From NCBI GenBank assembly GCA_024362935.1, contig JANCRA010000009.1, positions 14,391,572 through 14,455,571 on the forward strand: DNA of 64,000 nucleotides. The letters are read 5' to 3'. How positions within the stretch are numbered: position 1 is the first letter of the stretch; the number at the start of each line of letters is the position of its first letter. The position numbers and the translations under genes are program-made. Positions 11,601 through 23,446 of this stretch are shown here, piece after piece. A model generated the notes under the pieces. The model was not told where the DNA came from. It saw only the letters and a program-made list of their open reading frames with translations, and did not search any database. Source of the DNA: Setophaga petechia. Its lineage: Eukaryota; Chordata; Aves; Passeriformes; Parulidae.

Positions 11601-14600
11601 GCTCTACTGCTTTTTTGCAGGGAAAACAGCTTTGCGGTGAGGCAAAAGTGAAGGTGATTCAGTGGTGGTAAAAAGGAGAATCAGCAGCACAGCTTGTCTG
11701 AGCACTTGACCTGAGCTGTCTTGCTGTGTAAGCAGAAAAAGAGAATCTGTGGGAAAATTAACACTAAAGTGAGTGGTAACACAAGATTTTGGGTTACTGG
11801 AGTGTGAAATGAAAACTGTTAGCAGTCCTTTCTTCTGCAGTAAGGGATGTGTGCCATTGACCAGAGAGATGTTGTAGAAGTGTAATGCTTTGCTAACTCA
11901 TATTTTGAAAAGTTTGGAAAGCTGTGAAGCCAGGAAATGTTCTGAAGTGTTGTGCTGTTACAAAGTTGAAGATACTTCACTAGGAAATTTTGAGTACAGC
12001 TTGACTTGCTTCTTTGCCTTCTACAAACAATCACATGTGAGTTTCACAACAGGTGAAGCCTTTAAGTAAGCTTCAAGTTCAGTGAAGGCAGCATATTTCA
12101 CACAGTGATGTCACCATTGTGCTGAGATTTTTATTTTTGCCTCAGATTGTCAAAGAGGAGAGAGTTATGTTTTACGTGATACTGACTTTGAGGATGAAGA
12201 GCATGGTTTGTTCTAAAGTGTTCTTATAGGTGAATCTGTTTATACCCGAAAACCTCTAAGCAGGTTAAGTTGATAGGCAGGAGAGAAGGGACTTCACTAC
12301 AATACACCCATGTGTGTTAGAAGCAATTGCTATCCTGCATATATAATTTTTCAGGTGATGTATCACATGTAGAGTTGTATTTTGCCATCCCTGTAGCTTG
12401 ACCGTACAATTGAATCCACAGCAGTGACTCCACAGGGCTCTGTATGGGCATGAGAGTCCTTTTGCCTGCTTCTGCTCCCAAGGAAGTCACTGAATTCAGC
12501 ACAGTTATGATGATAAGGTTACAACAGAGCATCCCTGATGGGCTTTCTTTGCTAAGGCTCAATCTAATAGCTGCTTGTGCAGATCTGGTTAACATTCTGC
12601 TTGTCATTGAACTTTACGCGCGTGGGTGTATATAAAATTAATTTCTCTATGTGAAATGGTAAAACAGCATAAAAAGGGGAAAAAACAAGGGGAAGTACTG
12701 TGCTTTCTCTTTTCTTTTTTTCTTTTCAGATCTTAGAAATTCTACCAGATTTAGCTCTAACATTAAGTATTTTTATGGAAGAATGGAAAAGAAATACAAA
12801 TTATTGATGCATGCAAAGCCATGACATTAGTGAAAGACATTATAGGAATATGATCTAGGACATTTTTACCAATTTAATTATTGTTCAGTTCTGTGGTTTT
12901 TCCTTTTTAGTTGTGAAGTAAATAGTCTTCTGGTGCTGTCAGCAGTTACAACAGTGAGGAACTTCAGTCATGTACTGTTTGAATAGGAGAGCAATACTGT
13001 TAATTTTCAACACTGATTATAGAAAATGTCAGGAACGGTTTATGGGTTTCATTGTGGGGATTTTCATATAAATTGCCACACCAAAACTTCAGAACACAGT
13101 AAATGGGTAGTGGAAAAAGAGTAACCTTTGTAAGATAAAAGGAGTTATTTTCTTAATTTTCCAACTGATGGGTAAACATGAAAGGAAAGACACCAAATTG
13201 CTTTTGCTGTCATTATATATTTTTCTTAGTTCACAGGTTGTTCTGTCCTTTTTTAATATTGAACTTAGTTTTTTTGACATAAAATTATCCTGCTTCTCAA
13301 ATTTGACATAAATTGGAAGCAATTAATAAGTGAAATAATCAAGCAGTCATTTAATCAGTTCAAACTGTGTGTAAATATATTTACATATTTATCTATAAAA
13401 TTGCATTTAAGTATAGTGATAACAGTCTTTATTAGAAAAAGTGCTCTGATTTAACACGAATTGACAAGGATTAGGATTTAATAATGAATTAATTGCTGTT
13501 TCCTGTTTGAGGGGGAATATATTTTCCCCAAAGATTCTGCTTTTAGTACTACCATCTTTTTCCCCAGATGTTCTCAAATACATTCTGCATTGTTTTAAAA
13601 CAACTCTAATCTTTAATACGATTATCTGTAAATTTCCATTGTTTACTGAGGGATTTTTTCAGATTATCAAATCATTTTATATACAAATCCTCCTTTCCTT
13701 GGTGCATAGCGTTGCACGCCCAAGTCAGTGCCCCAAATGAAACCAACTGACATCAATTATTGATGATTACTCTGCCTGCTGGGAAGTGAAATCAAGTCTC
13801 AATTCAGGATTTGTTTCAAACACAGGGCAATGAGAGCAGGTGCAGGGTGATGCTGGAGCCTGTGCATTGATTTGCAGTGTAAGCATAGGCAGGTGACTTA
13901 CGAGTACACGGGATTGAGAAGGGGAAATGGTTACAGCCAGAGTTGTCATTGCTTCTGGAGAACTTGGGTGGTGTGTTTTCCTGGTACCAAGACACCAGAA
14001 TGAGAGGGGCTTTTCTTTCTCATCATGGTGGTAATGTTCCATTACACTGGAGCATGTGATAGCACTTGATAGGAGGGGAGAGTCCCTCTGTCCCTCTTCA
14101 TCCCACCTAAATATGGCCTGATTTGATTTGCTCTGACTCCATCAAGCTTCACAAGCTGTAACTGTACTCCCTATCATGCACCAATAACTGTCTTTCAGTG
14201 GGGTTTCCTATGTTTGAAATCAAGTAACTAAACAATGAAAGTATACTTAAGCATCCTTTATGCCACTCCTTTTGTATGGGATTGAGTTGCAGGGGGAAAA
14301 AGCTTCAGAATAGAAACCAGCAACTGAGTTACAGCATAGGTTCAGGAGAAGTGAGGGAAAATTGAAAGGCCGTGGATAAGCTAAAGCACGGCATTTCTTA
14401 GTTTTATAAATTACCTCCATGTAATTGTAGGCATCTTTTTAATGCAACATTTGCAGCAATTACATCATTAGTAAAATCCTTATTGCTTGTGAGTTTTAGA
14501 AGGAGCTGGAAATACTACCTGAGCTACAAGACAGCTTAGAGACAGCTGAAAACTGTATTATGCTTTAGGGGAAAATAAGTCTGATTGATTTGTTTCCTGG

Positions 14601-17600
14601 AGGACAAAGTAATGAGTGAGGATTTGGGTCCAGCCACATTTCCCCCATTGCAACTTCTTTCTAATGGACCTGCCTGGGTTCCCCTGTAAATCACTCACTC
14701 TTGCATGTTGTTTTGGTAAGCTGTTTTCAGGCTTTCAGAACAAGAGACCAAAGAAGGGAAATACACATTGTTTTCAAAACCCAGCATGGAATTTCTTGGG
14801 ACAGAGCAAGCTGTGCAGAAACATAAGCATTTTTCATATTTGAGGTTGTCAGAATCTGTTGTAGGAAAAAAGGTCGGGTATCAATACAAGAATCTGATAT
14901 TTCCCCATCAGGACTATCCCTCCATTTTCTGGATTCAGGAGTTCCAACTCCAAATGTTCGGCAGGAATCAGAAGTAAGCGAAAAAGGATGTATCTTCAAA
15001 GGACAAAGCAGTGCAGTGAGAGCTTTCCTTGTTGGCAAAAGCCTGAGTAAGCAGGTGGGGCTGGCAGCGTGCCCTGAAGGTTAATGCAGTCAGTCACCAA
15101 GCTGGAGGGGAAGGTGAAGCCCTCACTTCTGCCCAGCTTCTCAAGAAAGGTCCTCTGAGCAGGCTTCTGGCTGCTGCCTCCCATTTCTTCACCTTGGGTG
15201 CTGGGAGAAAGAAATGGTAGCTAGGACCAACACAGTGCAAGGCTAAAAAAAGCCCACCCAAAAATCAATGTATATAGTATTGATGGCATTTAAGAACAGT
15301 GTTGGTTTCTTTCTTTGGTGAGCTCCAAGCAGCAGCAGGGCCAGTGTTTCCTTCCTTCTGCAGCTGAGCTGCCCCAGTGGGCTCAGAGGCTGCTGTCTGC
15401 CCACCCATCCACTCCAGCTGCCTGTTGTGCTGGCTGGGGTTTTATGGTGCCCCTGAGGCTATTCCTGGATGACAAATCTGTATTAGAGAAATATTTTTTT
15501 TAGTGCTAATGCAGGAGCGGTCTAGCTGAGCACAGACAGCGGTCTTGTTAATTTTCCAGGCTGTTGCTGTCTTACTCTCAGCCGTCCCTAGACATCCTCA
15601 CCATTTTATGATTCCTCTCTAATGGCATGAGCCAGGATGTCATAATATTCAAAATCAAATGTACCAGAAAATGTAATAAATTAGAGTTGGGCTAGCAGAG
15701 TAATTGAAGAATAAACTGAATTTAAACTGAACAGGATTGTGTTATGAACTGATTGCTATTCACAAAATGCACCAGAGGAGTGTGACTTCATGTAGATTTA
15801 CTATTGATGGCAGCATTTCCTAGATGGCTATTGGCAATAAAGAAATGAAAACAGTGTGAACTTTTGGGTTAGTACCAGAACATAACAATGCAGTAAAGGA
15901 AAAGTACTGTTCTCATTACACTGCAAAGTGATTCTGGAAGAAAGATTTTCCTGTGTTTTATTTATTTATTTAAGATGTTTACATGTATTTAGAAATCTTT
16001 GAGTTTATAAAAAGGGAATACAGGCCTTGGCATGGAAATAACTGATTTTTTTCCCCAACTCTTAATGTACTTCTTCTGTAAGAAACTGCTTAGGAAATGT
16101 AGCAGTAGAGTGGATTCCTCTCAGTTCTGAAAATTGAGTTTAAGGACAATTGATGTCCTTAAGGAATTTTAAAGTTGTTTGCCCAGACAGTTTTACAGCA
16201 GATAGAAAATTCTACTCAAAGAAAAATACACAGTCTATTTTCTATTTCACTAAACCAGGTAATGTACATACATAAGACATTTTAAAAATAACCCTTCAGC
16301 TGTGATGCTAGTAGAGGCATAGGGAGATGGCATAAGATCTGGATTGGTGAGCTACAAGTTATCTGAGCTGAACCCTGTGTTCTTCTGTTCTCTTGAAATG
16401 TGAAATGAGATAGAGCTAGTGAAAGGCACCCTGAGGGTTGCTTGTACAGCCAGAAGCCATGGGAAAGCCTGTGCAAATGGAAGCAGTCAGCAGCAGGTAC
16501 TTGCTAAAACATAGCAAGGGCTGTCTGAGCTGCTGGGTTGAGGAATCTGCGTGGGTTGTGCAAGAGCCAGCCCTGTGCTGAGCAGGCCTGATGATGTTGA
16601 GGTATTCAAACTGCTGGTGTGCAGAGAAACTGAAAAACCATGCTGGACAATGCTTTATTGTCTATTTATTCTTATTTTGAGAACACAAAAGAAATTTTGC
16701 AAGGATGAGATTTTTGGGAGCAATGATCCAAGCTCAAGGCAAGACTGATCTGCTTTCAAAATTGTGTGCTGTGATGGAATACCAGCAAATGGAAGAGCTG
16801 TTCAGTGGTAGAAATTGAACAAGCCTACAAACCTTTGGTGGCAGTGGGGACAGATGGGAAAAAAAGCAATATTACTGCCCCAAAAGAATTAATTTTGTAA
16901 TAATAAACAATATGATTTGTTTAATTGAACTCTTCTAAGTTTAAAGGTTTAAGTTGTGTTTAAATGTGAAATGGTATTGTTTATTTTCATTATTCTTGTA
17001 AAATTTAAATAAGGTTCTCTGCCAGGAATGGCAATGAAATCAATTTGATTTTTAAACTAATACTGCAAAATGGTAAAAAAAAAAAGCAGCTGTTGTGAGC
17101 TAAATACTTGAATATATACAGTACGGTTTAGCATTATTAAACTAATTCAAAATGCTGTTAAATCCCTTGATTTAAATTACTTCACTGTGCCATGACCTGA
17201 TGGAATTAGAAATTAATCTAGAAGATGCAATTAATAGACTACTTACATTTCTCATGTAATACTTAAACTTAATTATTTTTCTGTGTGTATTTTGATCACT
17301 TAGTAAGTTATTTCCTTGCATCCATCCCATATCCCATAGAAGTAGGCTGAGGGATCACCCCAGGAGGGAGCACAGACAGCTGCTGTCTGTCCTTCTGGGC
17401 TGACTGGGGAAATAGTTAGGGCCAGTTTCATAAACAAGCTGCCAACAACCTTGGCTCTCTCTTCAAACTTGTGTAGGAGAGAACTTGGGAGAGTGCTGTT
17501 ATAAAGGAAAAAATAATCTTCCTAACAGTAGGGGGGAAATCAGCAGCATTTAACCCGCTTAAAAAGAAACAGGCAGTACAGGAATCCCTACAGGAAGGTT

Positions 17601-19147
17601 TTGAGGAAGGTAGCCTTCAAGATCTGGTATTTCTGCTTGCTGCAATGGGAAGTTCTGATATTTTGTGAAAAATTAAGAGCTCTTTTGTGTTAGGACTCCC
17701 TTTTACTTTCCTTCTGTCCTGCATCTCACGTGACTTGGTGAGTTAATAAAACACAGCTTATCTTTGAGAGCTTTCCCCAGTGGAGCACTACACTTGTAAC
17801 AAGTGTTGTCTGATTAAGATTTTTTCTAGCTGTGGTCAGTCCCTTTCCTAATGCTTCTTACTTTGTTAATTTAGCACATGGAATCTGTGTACTATGGGTG
17901 AGCTCATACTGCAGGTATGACCACTGGAGAAACTTTGAGTGCAGTTGTTAGGGAGAAATATGATAGGTAAATGGAGTTCTTTCAGAGACTTGTGGAGCAT
18001 GATTTTCTTCCAAAATATGCTGGTGGCATGGAAGAAAGTCATTATTTCTGATAAAGTTCATTTCAGTAGTAAATATTAGAAACAACTCAGTTTGAGCAGT
18101 CCAGATTGTTTTGGAAGCTGCAGGCAGTTGAATGATGCATTAGAATTTAAGCAGTATATTTTTGTAACATTTAGAAGCAGAAAATATAAACCACTTTCAG
18201 AGGGTGAATGTATCCTGGAAACATGCACCAGTTACCGTGATTAACCATTGGAAAACACTGTTATGCTCAATCTTGTAGTAATGTGCCCAAAAGTCCTTTG
18301 AGAATCAAAAGGAGTAGTAACAAGGAATCCAAAGGTGCTGTTGCTGGGGCATGGGGCACAGGCAGTGCCTGGAACCTGCCACTTTCTGATGTGAATGCTT
18401 TCAGGTAACATGTGAAAGCTGGAAGGACTTTGAAAAGAAAAAAGTTTAGAAAAAAATATTAGAGGATGCTTTATGGTGTTTATTTAAGAACTCTTCTTTC
18501 CTCATCTGATTGGTAAGTTAACCGCAGTGCATAAATGTAATGAAAGCTTTCATAATTAAAAAAAGATGTTTATATATCTGGTGGCATCACTGATGGGCAG
18601 AGCTAATCCAGTTAGGTGTGGCTGACAGTTTTTGCTACAGACTGAGTAAATACCATAAATACCTAATGATGGGAAACTCAGGAACAGTCAACATGACCAG
18701 CTAATACCACTAAGTAAAGATTTCACTCTTGGGTCCAGAAGTGTGTATTTAATGTGTACACATCACCTAATCACTTCAGGTAGTTCCATTGTGCAGTGAT
18801 GCTGTTGGGATCAACATTTAATGCTGCAATTTCTGTTGAGGAATGCTTTTTCTGTATTAGGTGGGCAGGGAGACAATGTTATGTAAAGTCATTGATGTCA
18901 TTGCATGGCAGCTGATAACACGGACAGGGGGGGATGAGAGATCTGAGACTGATGTGCAAGACATCCATCCTTGTACACTCTGCTGCTGGGGTGGTGTTGG
19001 ACTGCTCAGGATCATTGTATGGTGTGTTGTTGAATGCTTTAGGGACAGCCTTTTGAAAATATGGCAAGTCAGCTTTGCCATGGAGACTTCTATGCCTGAA
19101 GAATCTTTTCAGTCTGTTATTTTAAATTATGCATGCCCCAAAGCAAG

Positions 19148-19665
19148 TGTAAGTCATAAAATCAGAAAAAAGGTGGAAGGCACCTCAAGGATCATCTTGT
19201 CCAACCTTTCTTGACAGAAGCACAGGCTAGACAAGATGGTGCAGCACCTTCTCCAGATGCATTTTGATAGTGTCCTGCATTTGGGAATCCATCATTTCCT
19301 TGGGGACATTATTCCAAAGACTGATTGTTCTTACTGTGAAAAACATTCCTTTTTTGTCCAATCAGAGTCTTCACAGAGATAACTTGTACCCATTACCCCT
19401 CGTATTTTCCATGTCTCCGTGTAGAACAGGAGTCTCCAGCTTCTTTGTAGCCACCCTCTAAATACTGGAACATGTTGATAAAGTCTCCCCTAAGCCTTTC
19501 CTCAAGGCTGAACAAACCCAGTTCTTTCAGCCTCTCCTCATATGGCAGACTTTCCACTCCTTTGATCATCTTTCCCCTCTCTGGGCCTTCTCCAGTTTCT
19601 CCACATCTCTTTTGAATGCTTCTAAGTGTGTCCATTAGATAGGGAGATGAACAGCTCATAAATTC
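19148..19665 (-). repeat. CR1 LINE 3' fragment
   Basis: On the minus strand the peptide from 19659 to 19393 contains [20 protein letters not shown] and a YLEGGYKE block, the hallmark of the C-terminal end of CR1 ORF2. It is followed by CR1 3'UTR sequence running to about 19150 (reverse complement of the CCTCAAGGATCATCTTGTCC block). The copy is a 5'-truncated dead insertion of about 0.5 kb, the usual fate of CR1 in birds and reptiles. Confidence 0.85.
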
Positions 19666-22600
19666 AGATGTTGCTCTGTTTCATGTTCAGTCAAATAGAC
19701 TTTGATGGTTTTAATGTAGCAGCACAGAGGCATTTTGAGTTTTGTGAATGTGAAAAGGAATATTAATTCCAGCTTTATCCCTGAAAAGTTCAATGAAAAA
19801 ACCAGGGAAGAGCCTTTCACATGTTTCACTGTGTTCTTTTCCTACCTTGGTATGAGCTGCTTCTCATTTTCCTTTACAAAGAATGTACTAGCTGAAAGGA
19901 AACTTTCTTCATGTGAAAGAAAAGAAAGAAAATGAGAAAATGAGTTTAGAAGATCATCAGCAGAAATATTTCATGGGGTTCACAGAGGGTCTCTTTGTAC
20001 AAAAATGGGAGAACTACAGATATGAACTAAGTCCCTGAATGAGGCAATAGTTTGTTTGAAATGGCATACCAGTAAAATTCTTTTTTTTTTTTCTATCACC
20101 TCTTCCACATTTCTGAAGAGTGTGTAGAAAAAGCCCATCAGAAAAGTTCATAAAGGTTAAAATCTTTATGATTGTCAGTGACTTAGAGATTATTGGGTAA
20201 AGGCATTAAATAAGTGGGGTATACAGTGACTGTATTGTGGGCAGTATGTTGGTCTGTTGCGCCTTACAAAGTTAAAATGTCATGAGTTGAAAATGTATTT
20301 CCTCATATTTATGCACAACATAGACCAGCACAATTGCTCAGCTAAACAAACAGGACATTTTCAATTATAAGGTGCCATTACCTTTGTGTGTTCTTGTCAT
20401 TTATGAAATCAGTGGGTGGTTAATTAAATTGCTCCTTTGGACTCTCCTGAAGGCTGTGTATTAATTATATTTTAGTGGTGGTGTGCACATTTCTCAACTT
20501 TTTAATGAGGGTAAAAGTTGTTTACCTCTTCCTTTGTGAATGCTTTTTTTTTTTTGGAAGGTTGGTATAATATGGGGTTTTGTGGTAGATTTTTCTTTCT
20601 TTCCTGTAAATCTCATTATTCAGCTGCTCTTTGAAATCATGTGGCATGCATTAGTTTAAATGAAATCTTAAAATGTTATATTTCATGTTGCAAAGTACTA
20701 CTAAAGCTGCAGAGTCTGTGTGTTGAACTCCACACTGTTGAAGAGAACAGGTTCAACACTCAGGAGAGCAGGCTCCCTTCAGCCACTCTGGTCTTTTGAA
20801 AGCAGTTCTGGGGCTCACACCCAGAATTCTTGTTCAGGCTGTTGGCTGAGCAGGCAAATTTCGGCTGTCCTCCTCCTTTCCTCCATAGAAGGAGCAGCAC
20901 TGATTCTTGTGAGTTCAGAGGGAGGCTTGTGGTGGCAGTGCTGAGTTGGGGAGCAGCTGTTGTGTGGCAGGGTAAGGGCTGTGCTTACACCCCCTTCTTT
21001 TGCTGTGTGGTGTTTCACCGTGCTGTTCCATACAGCTGAGATCCTGGTGAGAAAAATCGTGCTGTCTTAGCAAATGTCATTTCCAGCTATGACTTTAATC
21101 AATGACACATGTGCTGAAGGAAGCCCATGTAGGTGTAGTGCTGGTGTGCTCACAGAGGAACACAGTAGCTGGGATTGGTTTGTGTTGGTTCTTCAGCTGA
21201 AATGGAGCATTACAAGTAGGTGTGAAAACCCAAAGAAAATGCTGCTAGCCTAGCATAACTATCATTGACATTGTCATTTTAAGGCTGTTGGAAATGTCTC
21301 TAGCAGAAGTCAAAAGTTTTCTTAGTGCTATGTCTTTGAAATACCATCACAGGTTTTATCTCATGGGAAGAAGCAGAATGGGCCTCACTTCTGACTGGAC
21401 AATTTATTTAACTGGTCTGATGGTCTCACCAGGGGTGATGCCTCATCTAGGCCATGCAGCTCCTTCCATGAAGCAGAGCAGGACATCAGTCCTCTTCATT
21501 ATGTGGTTTATCCAAGCCTGTTTGTTTAAAGCCACACCAAGCCAAGAAGAGGCAGGAAAACCAGATTTGTTGCTTGTTCATTGCGATGATTTACTTTGCA
21601 GTGATATTTTCTCAAGTGGAGGATATTATAAAGGCCACCCTGAAGTCTTCTGAAGTATTCACTGAGGCCTCAAACTGAATCCTTTGCTGCTGGAGATAAA
21701 ACTGCTACTCATTTATCATGATGTTTGTAGATTTGGAGATTTTTTTCATCCACTTCATGGAACTAAGTGAAGGAAGAGGACAGTCTTGAGGGATAATGGT
21801 GGTTATCACATTTAGCCAGTCATCGACTCTGCTGTGTGTAGTTTGTGTAATGTCCAGTATAAGGGAAAAATAATACTAAGTATTCAATTTGTAAGTGGAG
21901 TTACTAGATTTTATAAAAGCTGCTGTGGAAGATAGTTGTAGTTTGTGGCTCTGCAAATAAGCATGATTTTATATTATTCAAAAAGCCAGAAACTTAGTTA
22001 ATTTGAAAGAAAACTGGTTGAGTTTATATAATATTTCCCCTCCTTTTTTAATGACAAAAGTAAAGCAATTTCAGGGTGTAAAATGGACTTTCTGTGTTGA
22101 GTACACCTCTAGTATTGAGATACTGAGTTATATATGGAAATTGAGACTTTGTCAGAAAGTATGTGCAGTTTTGAAAACAGTCTCAGTATTCCACTTTAAA
22201 TTTTTTTCTCTGAAAAAGCAAAATTTTCTGAAATAGAGGAGTAGAAGAAAGAAGAAGGATGTTACATAATCCACTTGGTTGTTTTTCTTGCAAACATTTT
22301 GTTGCTTTACATAATATTTATAGCATATAGAACGACAGGGACTCAATGTCCCATCTGTGTTGTAAAGCCACTGTACACACAGAGTTACTGCAAGGATTCC
22401 TGCACAGGTCATCCCTGTGTTCTGTGGGGTGTGCTTACAAACCTGTGAGGTGCTACGGGGAGTAGCAGGGTTTCATTATGCATTCACAAGAAATGGCTGG
22501 TGACATTTTAGCCTGCAGTTAAATTTAATGTTAAGTTTAGGTTTTGCAAAGGACATGGTGTAAGAGAGTTTCTGCAGATCTTCTACACTGGCTTCTGCTC

Positions 22601-22777
22601 CAGTTAGTATTTGCTGAGCCACAGCTGTTAGGGCTTCACTCATATTCGTGTGAGGTTAGGTGATTAATTTACTGCTTTAAGGAAATCAAACCCTCAGAGC
22701 TGCTTAGTGGCTTTAGGAAGAATTGGTCCTGTTTTAATTACCCATTGTTGAATTAATTTGTGTATACCAGCATGCCG

Positions 22778-22848
22778 ACAGCCTTTTTCCTTGGAGTTCC
22801 CTGTTACCATGTTACAGCCTTTTTCCTTGGAGTTCCCTGTTACCATGT
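22778..22848. repeat. Perfect 35-bp tandem duplication (period 36)
   Basis: The 35-base segment at 22778-22812 (starting ACAGCCTTTTTCC and ending GTTACCATGT) is repeated without mismatch at 22814-22848, with one base between the copies. Perfect identity implies a recent duplication or a length-polymorphic locus. Confidence 0.95.
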
Positions 22849-23390
22849 GATATCCCCTCCTCCAGAGATCAACTTCTTTTCCTGTTGGCAGGTGTTTTGT
22901 GTTGCCTCCACTGGGATGGAAGGCTAAGAAATGTAGACTAAAAAGGTGATTCTGAAGGGAAGGGGCTGTTGTGCTCTGTGTTGCAGGTTTCGTAACAGAT
23001 CCTGGGTTCCGGCTGCCAAGGAATTGTACCGGGGTGTTTCCAGGGCTCTGCTCGGCATTTTAAGGATGCTCCTCTTCAGAGGCTGGGTGCCGAGTCCTTA
23101 ACTGCAGGTTAGACCCTCTGATGGGAATTACAAACAAGAAATGAGGGGGATGCTTTTGATTCGGCTTGTTTCAAATGCATAAGCTATTCATACATGAAGT
23201 GGAAAGTGAGTCTCTTTTTAATTAGCTGGTTTGTACTTTTTGTTTTTTTTTTTTTTTTAATTTCTTTTTCCTAGGCTTTTTCCTAAATTATGTGGTTCTC
23301 TGTTTTTTTTTTTTTTAACAGGCTGGTGCAAAATGCTGTGGTCAGGAATCTAGATTTCACTTGACTAAATACGAAGGCTCCTTCTGGTGA

Positions 23391-23446
23391 TTTGTATGTA
23401 TGTGAATTCACATACACAGAAATATGTATTTGTATGTATGTGAATT
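23391..23446. repeat. 18-bp direct repeat with a 20-bp perfect palindrome
   Basis: TTTGTATGTATGTGAATT occurs at 23391-23408 and again at 23429-23446. The first copy overlaps a perfect inverted repeat at 23397-23416 (half-site TGTATGTGAA, centre on GAATTC). It is in intron 1, 20-35 bases from each other and close to poly-T runs. Confidence 0.9.

Noticed and set aside
21288..21653. 121-codon open frame in intron 1
   Set aside because: No recognisable domain or repeat signature.
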